A program made the translations under genes and the position numbers. The notes under the pieces are model-generated. The model searched no databases, was not told the DNA's origin, and was given only the letters and a program-made list of their open reading frames with translations. Of a stretch of 64,000 nucleotides of DNA, positions 1 to 12,210 are shown one piece after another. Source of the stretch: Adiantum capillus-veneris (taxonomy: Eukaryota; Streptophyta; Polypodiopsida; Polypodiales; Pteridaceae); contig CM043966.1 of NCBI GenBank assembly GCA_014529385.2, positions 100,056,587-100,120,586 of the forward strand, in the 5' to 3' direction. Position 1 is the first letter of the stretch, and each line of letters begins with the position of its first letter.

Positions 1-121
1 TTTACAAAGGTGAAATGTCGGGTTTTCTCAATAAATGAATAATTACAAAAAATAATAATCCGTTGAGCAGTCATTTCCCGTAGGGTGTGTCCAGATTCTA
101 ACAAGTAGCAAAAGAAGCACT

Positions 122-1075
122 TGGAAAGAAAATGGGAAAGCCAAAGAATTTGATGAATGGAAAGACCAAAGGGAATTGGCACCAAAGATTACTAAGAATC
201 TAGAGAAAAAGAAGCCTGAAGTTCTAGAGTGCTCAGAGGCAAGATTTATACAGAGAATTCTAGTACCAGATACATTACTATTGGAAACTCAAAGTGTAGG
301 TACCAATGCAGTACCAGTAGAGTCTTCTGATAGCAACAGTAATACTAACAGTGAACAAGATGAAATTGAGGTAAAGATGTGTCAGAGGATACAGTAGTTG
401 ACCATTGAGCTAGAGGACATAAGGCAAAGCTTACTACTTGTAGCCAAGTTTATCAAGAACAAGAGGAAGCAAGCAGAGGCAATGACAATGGAAGTGCATC
501 AAGTCAAAGATGATGAAGTTATAGTAATCCAACTGGATTACAACAACAAGAAGCAATGGGAGCCGCTATCAAAAGTTATACTCGATGGTGGGGCTGGTGT
601 AAATATCATTAGAGAACACATGAAGGAAAAGATGGGCATTACTAATTTCAAACCAGCACCATTCACAGTGAGAATGGCATATCAGAGAATTGTATAGCCA
701 AGTGGGTTATTAGAGAACCTACACATCAAAGTAGGATCAAAGAAGTTCAAGACAAGCTTCTTGATCTTGGATGTGCAAGGGGCATACAGTATGCACTTAG
801 GTAGACCATGGTTGAGAAGTGCCGATTCCATTCAGGATTATGCCAATCAAACATTGACCTTCCAGGGCTCACAAAAGAGAATTCAAATCAAAACCAATAA
901 CACCCGAAAGTGGAAGACGGATCTTAGGCCAGAAGAGCTATGCAAGAAATATGGCAACAAGAAGATAGAAAAGATGTTGGCCAGTCTGAATATTTTTCCA
1001 GTAGCAAAAATAGATCTAACAACAATACTATTGGAGAAACAGAAAGCAGAGGAACAGCACCAACAGTTCCTATAG
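122..1075 (+). pseudogene. Relic H: gag C-terminus and retropepsin domain
   Basis: In frame 2 the segment holds a hydrophilic Lys/Glu-rich stretch (about 122-400) and then an aspartic-protease-like region, with motif ILDGGAGVNII near 580-615 and the later motif LGRPWLRS near 795-820, which matches the gypsy protease flap and end (GxPWL). The protease would mature the polyprotein in virus-like particles. TAG codons at 395-397, 695-697 and 1073-1075 interrupt it; each fits a former CAG glutamine codon. D-G-G in place of D-S/T-G is common in the Athila/Tat branch, so it need not be damage. Confidence 0.75.
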
Positions 1076-1081
1076 CATTTC

Positions 1082-2232
1082 ATGGAGAGCAATGTGGATG
1101 AAAGACCATTAAGTCTTAATGGAGTTACAAAGGGTAATGGTAGGACACAAAGTCCTAATGATACTGGCACTGCAAAAAATCCAAAGGAGAAGAAAAGCGG
1201 TAGCAGTAGTACAACTGTTAATACTAGAGAATTTCCTACAATAGATAGAATTTATGATTCTAGTAGTGAAGAAGTAGATAGTAACTATGGCGCAAAAACC
1301 ATAACTGAAAAAGAAGCAGAAGTAATGGCCAAAAGGAAGAGTGGAATGCCAAACTAGTTACTACCAGATGACCAAGAAATAGAAGAATGGAACTTAGGTT
1401 CAAAGCAAGACCCTAAAATGATAAAGATCAATAAACACTTGAAGAAGGAACTCAAAGACAAAGCATGGAACCTATTCCTAAAAGAAAAAGATGTGTTTGC
1501 ATGGGAACACACAGATCTAAAAGGGGTAGATCCAAAGGTCTGCCAGCACAGGATACCACTAAAGCCAGATGCAAGACCAGTACGTCTACAAAGGTACAAG
1601 ATGAATCTAACTATGTAAAGAAGGTCAAAGAAGAGATAGACAATCTACTAAAGGCAGGGTTCATTACTGAAGTAGAAAGCATCAACTAGTTATTTCCAAT
1701 AGTGATAGTTCCCAAGGAGAATGACAAAGTGAGAGTATGTGTAGACTACAAGAAGCTAAATGCCCAAACCATCAAAGATCCATTTCCATTACCCTTCATT
1801 GACATGATGTTAGATGAAATAGTAGGGCATGAAATGTATAGCTTCATGGATAGTTACAGTGGGTACAACCAGTTAAAGATTGCACCTGAAGATAGATCAA
1901 AGACTACTTTCATTACAAAGTGGGGAGCTTTCATGTATTTGGTCAGCCATTTGGGTTTTGTAATGCTCCCGCCACATTTTAAAATGATGGAGGTCTTCAA
2001 TGAATTTTTTCATAAATTGTTAGCAATCTTTGTGGATGATTTTACCATCTATTCTACTCAAGAGTTGCACATACTATTCTTGGAAATGGTGTTTCAGAGG
2101 TGCAGAGAAAAGAGAATCTGCTTGAACCCATTTAAGTCAGTATTCATGGTTTGGAAAGGACAACTGTTGGGGAATGTTGTATCCAAAAATGGGATTGAAA
2201 TGGCCGCTGACAAAGTTACATGCATTTAGTAG
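1082..2232 (+). pseudogene. Relic H: protease-RT spacer and reverse transcriptase
   Basis: The pre-RT segment (1418-1610) carries KEKDVFAWEHTDLKGVDP, typical of the gypsy region just before RT. The frame then moves by one base near 1607-1612, and RT continues with VRVCVDYKKLNAQTIKDPFP, SGYNQL and the catalytic box FVDD (about 2030-2041, the usual Y/F-x-D-D). RT copies element RNA into cDNA. TAG stops lie at 1355-1357, 1687-1689 and the pair 2227-2232. Several conserved positions are altered, for example the usual 'MPFGL' region reads VSHLGF, so the copy is old. Confidence 0.85.
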
Positions 2233-2961
2233 GCAAGGCCACCAAGGAATGTATCTAAATTAAGTTCATTCCTGGGGCACATTAACTTCTACAGGAGGTT
2301 TATACATATGATTGCTACAAAGGTAATAGTGTTATATGTATTGACCTAGAAGGGTGTAAGGTTTATCTGGACATCAGAGTGTCAAGAAATCTTCCAAGCT
2401 TTGAAAGATGCAGTCAATAGAAAGCCTATACTGAGGCAACCAAACTAGGATGTCATTTTCCATGTACATGTAGATGCATCAAGGGTGGCCATGGGTGCCA
2501 TTTTGACACAGCCATATGGAAAATCAGATTATCCAATATACTTTGCCAGTAAGAGATTCATTAAGGCAAGACAAAGCTACTCAACTACTAAAGAGAAGCA
2601 ATTGGGAATGGTTTTTAGTGCAACCAAGTTCATACATTACCTACTGGGGAAGCTATTTCATTTTTATGTTGACCACCATACATTATTGTACTTAATCAAT
2701 AAGGTGGTGATTCAAGGAAGACTCATCAGGTGGATGATATTTCTAATGGAATTCAAGTTTTTCCACAAACCAGGGAAGAACCATTGTGGAGCAGAATTTC
2801 TATCCAGAAGTACAGAAGGGAATGAAGCAGAGTCATTGCGAGATGAGCCAGTAGATGTTGAATCATTTCAGACAGCTATAGTAGTAGTGGAGGAATTGGA
2901 TCCATGTGTTGAGAGGAAAGCATCGAGTATTTTTAGGGTTTTGCTCCTTAATAATAGCTAG
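2233..2961 (+). pseudogene. Relic H: RT thumb/connection and RNase H
   Basis: The segment reads the RT-RNase H connection SSFLGHINFYRRFI, then the RNase H phrases VHVDASR, YFASKRFIKARQSYS, TTKEKQLGMVF and VDHHTLLYLI, ending with KPGKNHCGAEFLSR, which is the usual last motif of the gypsy RNase H. RNase H removes the RNA strand during reverse transcription. TAG codons at 2347-2349 and 2446-2448 interrupt it. The first fits CAG and the second fits TGG (Trp in PNW). No integrase follows; the sequence runs into a simple repeat. Confidence 0.8.
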
Positions 2962-3004
2962 TACATTGCCCCGTCGAAGTGGAGTGATTATTGACATCCC
3001 AATT

Positions 3005-3008
<4 letters not shown>

Positions 3009-3079
<71 letters not shown>

Positions 3080-3106
3080 ATGGTAGTGTATCACTACCAT
3101 TGGAGA

Positions 3107-3142
<36 letters not shown>
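3009..3142. repeat. (CT)n - palindrome - (GA)n composite hairpin
   Basis: A (CT)n run (3009-3077) meets a perfect 12-bp inverted repeat, CCAATGGTAGTG (3077-3088) and CACTACCATTGG (3092-3103) with a 3-base TAT loop, then a (GA)n run to 3142 broken by one T at 3112. Because CT and GA are complementary, the whole 134 bp can fold into one long hairpin with arms of up to about 65 bp. Open frames in it encode only Ser-Leu or Glu-Arg repeats and are not genes. Confidence 0.95.
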
Positions 3143-3145
<3 letters not shown>

Positions 3146-3245
3146 TTCAAAATGAGGGAGAGAGAGGGAGACCTTAGAAAGAAGGCATAACCCCCATAAA
3201 ACTTGTAAGACATAACAAAAAACTATCTTCGATAGGTGGAGGCAC

Positions 3246-3374
<129 letters not shown>

Positions 3375-4574
3375 GGTATTGGTAAGGCTAGGCAGAGCGG
3401 CCCAAGGTAAGGGACCGACTCATTCAGATACAGCCTCAGTTGTCAACAAGGGCAATGAGGTGACTTAGCATTGGCACTTCAAGCCTGCGTGGCACAGGCT
3501 CAGAGTCACAGTGGCAGTGGCTCAACTTCAGAATGCAGCATATGCACATAGACCCCTGTGGCAGGGTCACGGGCAACGTGACAGGCTGTCCCTCGTTCAG
3601 AACATGCAAAACCAGCATCATCGAGCTAAAGGGTACAAGGAATGAAGACGTACATGGAGTGTGATCCTTGACATGAACATCGACGGCAAGTGCAGTTGTC
3701 TACAGGGGCTTTGAGCCCAAATAGCAATCAAGCTTGGACGGCATCTCCAGCTCAAGACATCACAGGTGGAAAGAAAAGCAAAGCATTTCAGCGGCCAAGG
3801 CCTGGGAACCTAGCCGTCATAGCAGCGGAGCTAAGTGTAGCTCTCACCAGAATCACCTGGGCAAGCCCCCGTGAGAAATCGGAACAAATAGCGTCGTGGA
3901 TGGAGGGCGTGTTAGGAATACTCCACCCTCATGCAGCTTTGGGGCAGGAACCTAAGGACTGGATTGGGACCACTTCAGAGGAAGTAGGACAGGTACAAGG
4001 ATGCTACCACAAAATGTATCAAGACAAAGGACACAATGAAGCCGCGAGCTACAAAGCACCCGGGATGGGACGGGGTTGCTCATCCCTCTAAGTATCTCCT
4101 GGATTGTGTTGGGCGCAGTTCAGAGACGCGGTGACTTGAAGTAAGACAACACAAAGCAGCCAGCCACCAGCCAGAGTTTTATCCTAAGATGACCAAGGCC
4201 TGCTTCAACGCAGTCAGAGCAAAGGAGTAGAGCCAAGGCTTCTTCACCGTGAGGGGACAACGAGATGTCACCCCTAGCATGTAGTCTAGTGGGACTCTCT
4301 CGAGGTCAGGCTAAACAGCCCCCTCCAACCAGCAGCAACAGCAGCAGCGAGGTAGGAGCCAAGGAAGGCCCTCCTCATCAAAGGCAAAGACAAGCCGGCA
4401 GAGAAAGGCTGCGCTAAATCAGCGTGAGGTCGAGAGTACCTCTTGAGGAGAATTCAATCGGCAGGTGAAGGCGAGAAGACCGGATCCTAGCCCCAATCAT
4501 CAGCGGGTGAGCCAAGCAAGGCAACAACCCCAAACTCAATCAGACGCAAACACCAACCAACAAACAGATCATCA

Positions 4575-4760
4575 AAAGCAGGACCGAGTGCCTGCGGACT
4601 ATCATGCTACATCTACAGCCTCAAAGCAGCGAAGTGAACTTCAAAAGTGGGACAAGTGCCTGCGGAATATCAGGCTACCATAAGAGCCCCAAACAACACA
4701 CAAAGACAAGATCTTCACAAGCAGGACATGTGCCTGCAGACCATCAGGCTATGTAAGAGC
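4575..4760 (+). repeat. Degenerate tandem repeat 1 (three copies, core AGTGCCTGCGGACTATCAGG)
   Basis: Three diverged copies of a unit with the core GTGCCTGC(G/A)GA(C/A)(T/C)ATCA(G/T)GCTA occur near 4587, 4658 and 4728. Each is preceded by AAGCAGGAC or AAGTGGGACA and followed by AGCC or AGAGCC. Spacing is about 70 bp. It belongs to the non-coding region upstream of the candidate LTR. Confidence 0.8.
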
Positions 4761-4774
4761 CAATTAGCATCAGC

Positions 4775-4925
4775 AGAGCCGGGGACCCGATTTCGACTCG
4801 GGTGGACCGTGCACCAACCAACCAAGCAAAGCCGGGTACCCGCAGTGGGCAGACCGAGCACCAACCCAAACAGCAAAGCCGGGGACCCAACTCGACTTGG
4901 GTGGACCGAGCACAACCAAACGAAG
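4775..4925 (+). repeat. Degenerate tandem repeat 2 (three copies, core GGGGACCCGA..CTCGGGTGGACC)
   Basis: Three copies of a unit of about 50 bp: AGCCGGGGACCCGATTTCGA then CTCGGGTGGACCG and GCACCAACCAA, repeated near 4778, 4828 and 4878 with substitutions. Each holds a small inverted repeat (GGGGACCC, GGGT). Confidence 0.8.
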
Positions 4926-5206
4926 CTAGAGGCCGGCATTCAGGCGGGCCATGCATCTTTTTCCTTAGCACACAGATTCGGGGATAGCCCCCCACAAAGA
5001 CGGCTCAACACAAGAGCCACATGAGGAACGCCCCCTCTCAAGAAGGCCGGAGGTTGAGTGATGCCTCCCGCAGTGACGGTCTACGAGATAGCACTGCTCA
5101 TACACACAATCCAACATCAGCCCAATCAGAGTGGGCACATCTTCAGCAGAAGAAGGCAACCAAGGCTATGTCCACCCCGACGGTGGCATAGACCCTTAAG
5201 CAAATA

Positions 5207-5390
5207 CACCTACATCCGGGCTCAGACAGGAGCCCATCCAAGGTAAAGACAGCGAATACGCCTACATCAGGCTCACAAGGAGCCATAGAGGTACCATGAA
5301 GAGTACACCTACATTCGGCTCAGACAGGAGCCTCAACAGGTAAACAAGCAACCAAGCCCAACATTCGGCTCAGGGTGGAGCCTCAAAGGG
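5207..5390 (+). repeat. Degenerate tandem repeat 3 (four copies, core CCTACATTCGGCTCAGACAGG)
   Basis: Four copies with core ACATTCGGCTCAGACAGGAG and a following CC occur near 5210, 5260, 5308 and 5360, spaced about 50 bp and diverged. This is the third repeat family in under 1 kb. Confidence 0.8.
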
Positions 5391-6401
5391 CACACACAAA
5401 AGGAACGTGGTGCGACCACATCGGGTTCAAGAGGAAGAGCCCCACCATCAACCCTCTTTCTTTCAACCGAGCTTCAACCCTTTATCCAGATCGCAGCGGA
5501 TCTAAACAAGGGAAAAAACGAAGACCCAAGATGAGTGATTCTCAAGTTTGTTTTCGTCGGCCAACGAAGGCAGGTTTGTTAAGAACAAGTCGAAGTTCTT
5601 CCAGAACTACACAGATAGATGTGAGCACTCAGGCTCAATCAAGCAACAAGCTTCAAGCAGATAACAAGGAACAGAAGCGGATCGGCCAATCTTCTTCTCT
5701 ACGAGTTACCTACTTCAAGTCTTGCCCTCAAGTTTGCAAGACTCACATCCGAATTTTCAGGTTCAAACGAGTCCTGAAGTATGCCAAAGCTTCAAGGTAT
5801 CAATGGGATTGTCCCTCCGGTAGTCTCAGGAAAACCTTGGTTTGTATGCCAAGGAAGTTATCAGTTAGGCTTCATCTTTTTGGTCAAGGGACGGACCGGT
5901 GCTCAATAAGCCTAAAAGGTACCTTCTGCAACGTACCTTACTTCATCAAGCAGGTAAGCTCACCTTCGTCGCCATCTAGGAAGGAATCAGCACGAAGTCA
6001 GACAAATCAGCTTCCAAGAAGCAGTGGGGATCAATGCGACTTGGTTCTCACACAAAAAGACGAGAGCTGCATCGTCACTGCAGCTACAGGTAAAACATCC
6101 GGAACAGACAGGTTCCTCGGCATGGATCACGCAGCCACTTGATCTATGCCCCCAATGTACATACATCTATCATTCAAGCCCCAGCAAAAGTGCCAAGCGG
6201 ACTTGGTACCCACAGCTTTTTCTGCATTCAGCAAGCACGGCTGTTTGAGATAGACATTGCCTCATCGGTAAGACCGCTCATGCAACCCATTTTGGATTTC
6301 GTAGATGCACGTAGCTCTACACCCTCCAAAGCATTAACCAGGGAAATTCCAGCCCTAACAATGCTACTCTCGGGACGAGAGTTCTCTAAGGGGGGGGTGT
6401 A

Positions 6402-7378
6402 TGTTGGGCTCTGGTTGATTCGGAGCTCCCGGGGTGACAGTGGGATGGTGACCACCCGATCTCGGCTAGCCGTGGCACGGGCCGCAGGGACGCGCGATGG
6501 ACCCGGTTTTGGGACGATGGGACATAGTCCTGACCTATATTTTCTCCTCACCACACCGTCTAGGTACTATGGACGCGTATGGGGGTTTGAGAGCGCCCGG
6601 TAACAGGAGTGTCCCCCTTCACTTCATCACGTGGAGGTAATCGGGGGAGTCTGCCACCCATGGGGACTCCATGACCCAGTTTCGGGGCCGTCGGCTCGTA
6701 GTCGGCGGGTCTCTTCGGTGAGCGTCGGCAAGGCGCCTCATGCGGACAGGTGATCCATTTTGGACGTTCAAGTACTCCACGCGGAGGTCTTGACTTCCTC
6801 TACAAGCTCATCTATGCACATTCACAAACGCGCGCCCGAGGCGCTCCTTGTTCACAGACGAAGGCTGCGGCAGATTCGTAGTCGGTTCATTTCGGCGAGC
6901 GTCGGCTTGGCGCTACGCGCGGACAGTATGTCCGATTTGGACGTTTAGGTGCTCCACGCGGAGACCTCGGCTTCCTCTTCTCAACCGACGGGCTGCTAGC
7001 AGGTTCAACCCACCCCGACCCGAGGCGGTCCGGGGCCCATTTCGGCAATTTTCCAAGATAGCCCAAAGTGGCCTAAGAGAGTTCCAAAGGGACCTCCCAG
7101 ATATGCGCTCAAGGCCCGAATAGCCTCGTTCGCTCAACTTGAACATAAAGACGCTTCCGCACTCAACTAAACTTCAACTCCGCGTGGTGCCACCAAGGCT
7201 CCCGCGCGCGTCAAGCTAAACATGATCTCGGGTCGTTTTCTGGACGAGCCCATCAACGAGCCACCAAGGGGACTCAAGTCAGTGGATGCGAGCCTCCTAG
7301 CATGTGAGCTCTAAGTTGCAGGCCCTTGGCCTCTTGGTGAAGGTGTTCATCTTGAGTGTCCCGGGAGTCCCCGTAACA
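6402..7378 (+). repeat. Candidate CpG-rich LTR (TG...CA) preceded by a polypurine tract
   Basis: Starts TGTTGGGCTC right after a polypurine tract and ends GTAACA, giving TGTT...AACA termini, 977 bp. It is clearly richer in CpG than the flanks. The next bases, CTTGGTAGCAAAA, resemble a primer-binding site but do not match initiator-Met tRNA exactly. No second LTR copy or TSD was found in the window, so it may be a 3' LTR, a solo LTR or the joint of two tandem elements. A short tandem duplication lies inside. Confidence 0.5.
6693..6966 (+). repeat. Direct duplication inside the CpG-rich LTR
   Basis: About 95 bp starting with CGTAGTCGG and passing through GAGCGTCGGC, GCGGACAG, TTTGGACGTT and CTCCACGCGGAG occurs twice, near 6697-6790 and 6872-6965, offset about 175 bp and about 80 percent alike by eye. 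Confidence 0.75.
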
Positions 7379-7399
7379 CTTGGTAGCAAAATACTAAGT

Positions 7400-7966
7400 T
7401 CGGGGTGGATGCTTGATATCAAGAAATGGTTTGGAAGATGGGATGCATGTCACTTGGTCAAGGATGCGTCGATCGACTCCCAAGTTAATGAGGCCTTCTT
7501 ACAACGCCAATGTACCACGGCTTGGGAGAAATCTGGAGGTTCTCGCTTCAGCCATCACACCACACACGTTGCCCCAAACTACAAATCTCTCTTCTTCTCG
7601 AAACGAGGTAACCGAACCCATTCCTACATCCTTGAGCCCATCCCGTTGAGTGCGATCCGCACCATTGCCTCCATTCGTCTTAGCTCCCATTCTCTACGTT
7701 GCGAGACAGGACGTTGGGGCACTGGCGAGGAGTGTCATCGACTTTGCACCTTATGTCCTCATCAAGTGCGAGAGAGTGAGTACCACACACTACTTGAGTG
7801 CTCAGCTTTTGACCACATTAGGTCCTCTTTTCCCCATATATTCAGCCATGATCTCTCTCTACATACCTTCCTCTCCCAACCACGATGTGGACTCTCTATT
7901 GTGACGCTCATTTCAGCCATTTTTAAGCATCGAGAGTCACTTATGAACTCCACTCACACCACGTGA
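7400..7966 (+). pseudogene. LINE (non-LTR retrotransposon) ORF2 C-terminal remnant
   Basis: The frame ending at 7966 encodes the tail of a LINE polyprotein, downstream of the RT domain. It has the phrase SIRLSSHSLRCETGRW followed by a cysteine-histidine motif RLCTLCP...EYHTLLECSAFDHIRSSF (C-x2-C-x9-H-x4-C), a layout common to the C-terminal zinc-knuckle region of LINEs (family knowledge). The open frame continues upstream to 7304 into the candidate LTR, so that part is read-through. RT and endonuclease are missing: this is a 5'-truncated copy, as is usual for LINEs. A simple repeat tract begins 54 bp after the TGA. About 180 residues of it are uninterrupted. Confidence 0.7.
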
Positions 7967-8013
7967 CATGTTCATTTGGTCCCATAGGTCATATTTGACC
8001 TCCCAGGACGATA

Positions 8014-9780
<1,767 letters not shown>

Positions 9781-9802
9781 TTCAATCTTTTTGAGCTCTT
9801 TA

Positions 9803-9948
9803 TTGTGTGCCATAACCTGTGTATACTTTGTGAGTGTGTGAGTGAGGTTTCATCTCTTTGCTACCGGCCAAGAGATGAGGTTTGTGTGCCATAACCTACG
9901 TATACTTTGTGAGTGTGTGAGTGAGGTTTCATCTCTTTGCTATCGGCA
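9803..9948 (+). repeat. 79-bp tandem duplication
   Basis: The string GTGTGCCATAACCT, then GTATACTTTGTGAGTGTGTG and AGTGAGGTTTCATCTCTTTG occurs at 9805 and again at 9884 with only a few substitutions. Two copies, period 79 bp, no coding content. Confidence 0.9.
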
Positions 9949-11640
9949 CTATGCAAACAACATTGTGAAGGTAGCTGCATCATCAAATTAGCAATGGCAC
10001 GGGCTACGCACCAACACACTGATAGCTGTTTTTTTGGCTCTCCAATTTTTCATTTAGTAAGCCAATTCACCCAACAAAAACACCTTGGCACAGTGTCTAG
10101 CTCGTTCTTACATTGTATATAGGCGTGTGTGCGTTAGGGTTTTTAATGATATTTTCTATGAAACCTTCATTGAGCTAGTCATTGGGCTAGGTGAACGAAA
10201 AAATAAATAAATAAGTAAATATATATGTATATATATGTACTATGGTCCTATTTGCGAGTAAATAATACTATTATTATAGAGGACCAAAACATGGGATTTT
10301 TTTCTTTTTTTGGTACTTTTATAAATATGTATACCTAGGAGTGCGTTTTCTCAAACCTATGTACATCCCTTTGCATGCTTTCATGGCACATAATATTTTG
10401 TGCTAATGTGTACATACCTCACATTTTTTAATTTTACACCCTTGCATTTCTACCCGCACCCTTATGAAGACCAAAAATCTGCTTTTACTCCCTCAAGTCG
10501 CTTTCCACTAGTTATTTTAACACTTGCATACTTTTTTCTTTCGCCCAAATTTGAAAAAAGTCATGATATTTCTTCAAATTTCATTTTCATATTTTTTTCA
10601 TATTTTTCCTAAACTTTTACACATCATGTGCTCATCCAGATAAGGGCTATGAATAGTCCATGCACTAGGTCCATCATGTATATAGATTTTTTATTTCCTC
10701 AAAAAACCTCATCCATGCATGTGTCAAAGCCCACTAGGATCCCTTAGGTCATGACAGGACTCATGGGGGGCTCTCCTTTGGAAGTATAAGGAAGTTCAAC
10801 CAAAAGGGTCCCACGTAAGCACCTTTGTAGTCCCAAAATGTACACCTTTTTTGCCAAATATTGGCGCCCTCTTTTGATCCAATTCTAAAAACGTTGTCAA
10901 CATAAGAAACATAGCTTGTGAGCTGGGCTACTCAAAATTTAAAAAATAGATTTTTTAGATAAAAGGGTGATTTTTGGCAATTTTTTTGGTGGACCTCAAT
11001 TTTTCCATTCCATTCACACAAGAATCCTCTCACTCTTCTCTCATTGCACATTTCCATGCCCTCTCTCACCCTCTTCACCATTGCCATTCCCCCTCACCTC
11101 CATAGCCTCTATGCAAATAATTACACTCGTATGCACCCTCCTATCTCTCTACATACTTGTCCATGTTACCATGATTCACTCACCTTTCTAAAAATGCAAA
11201 AAATCAACAAAATTGGCCATGGTTTACCTCTACAAGTGGAGAATTTTCAGTTGAAGAATTGAATTTCCTTGATTCAAAACAACAGCATCAACCAGCGCAA
11301 CTTCCTCGCATCAACCGATTCATCTACCAACGCAACTATGGTGAAATTTCCCTCTCCTTCTTAGCTTCATCCACTTTCTGTTACATTCACATTCCTCTTC
11401 AAGGAATTTATCATTATACACACCCATATATTGCACCTTGTGTGCACATCTTAGTGATTTTGCTCTCAATTTACTAACCTACTAACAAAAATGACAACTA
11501 ACCCTAATCCCAAAAAAACACCAAGCCTCAAAACTCTAAAGGAATGGTACATAATGGTAAAACTCTCTCTCTATCCCTTCTCCTTGATTCACCTTCTTGG
11601 ATCATTACTAATACTCTCTCCCTTGAGCCCACACCCATGT
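9949..11640. other. AT-rich sequence without recognisable features
   Basis: Only short open frames rich in Phe, Ser and Leu. An AT-rich run near 10200-10245 (AATAAATAAATAAG then ATATATATGTATATATATG) is low-complexity. No element termini or protein motifs were found. Confidence 0.5.
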
Positions 11641-12210
11641 GACTCAAGGAGACAAGAGAGGCCAACTCCATTTTGATAATGCACTAATGCTAAGCTTGAT
11701 TTGTTAGCTTGTAATTTGGATCATCACTAATTCTAATAAGGGATCTCCAACCTATAAATAGATCCCCCGCCCCATTGTAAATCATCTCACATGCAGTATC
11801 AACACTATAGGCGTGAGGAGAGATTTAGTTGTAGACACTATAGTGTGAGTCTCACACATTTGTGCACTATAGCTTTGATGCTACACATACCAATTGAGAG
11901 AGTGTAAGTGACACTTTTCAAGACTCCTTGTATCTACTCTTCCATCAATAAATAAACTTGAGGTGTTGTTGCTCCAAAGGTGTGTTTTTGGCTCCCAAAT
12001 CTTCTTCCATTTGGTTGTGTAATTTTGGTGAGATTACTTGTATAGCTCAATTTTTCACGTGAGCTTGTTGATTAAGAATTTTCCTTTAGTGTGCTTCATT
12101 GCCTAATTCTAGTTCATTATAAGAGGGTTGAGTGGTGAGAGGTCTCCCACAATCCTAAGATAGTGTCTGTGTTGGCAATGTTTTGTGCATGTGTTGGTAT
12201 AATTTTCATG
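11640..12210 (+). promoter_or_regulatory. LTR-like segment with TATA box and poly(A) signals
   Basis: CCTATAAATAGATCCCCCGCC places a TATA box at 11753-11760. About 190 bp later CAATAAATAAAC (11946-11957) gives overlapping AATAAA signals, the usual spacing between promoter and polyadenylation in a plant LTR. It lies upstream of the gag relic at 13004 and in the same orientation, so it could be that element's 5' LTR. I could not fix TG/CA termini or a convincing primer-binding site (GTTGGTATAATTTTC near 12199 is a weak candidate). Confidence 0.35.

Larger units (their letters stand above)
1..2961 (+). mobile_element. Relic H: decayed Ty3/gypsy element (non-chromoviral, Athila/Tat-like), cut by the window edge
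   Basis: The plus strand encodes, in order, a retropepsin-like segment, a reverse transcriptase and an RNase H, which is Ty3/gypsy order. No chromodomain, integrase or LTR is seen; the interior begins before the window and ends near a (CT)n tract. The protease motif with D-G-G and the RT phrase SFMDSYSGYNQL are typical of the non-chromoviral OTA branch (family knowledge). One reading frame can be followed from about base 80 to 1610 and, after one apparent single-base deletion, from 1610 to about 2958. It is broken only by TAG codons (nine of them), so this is a pseudogene that has suffered point decay rather than rearrangement. Confidence 0.85.

Noticed and set aside
122-2961. TAG read as glutamine (recoded stop) in relic H
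   Set aside because: B2, D and E2 use CAG for Gln in long open frames in the same window, and one TAG in H stands at a tryptophan position, so decay explains it better.
4575-5390. CRISPR-like array
   Set aside because: Repeats are degenerate, spacers are not unique and uniform, and the context is a plant retroelement.
5375-6142. 255-codon open frame as a gene
   Set aside because: No motif, Ser/Lys/Arg-rich low-information composition, located in the non-coding region before a polypurine tract, and no codon signal visible.
11640-12210. Host gene promoter from the TATA box at 11753
   Set aside because: The poly(A) signal about 190 bp downstream and the lack of any host coding sequence fit an LTR better.
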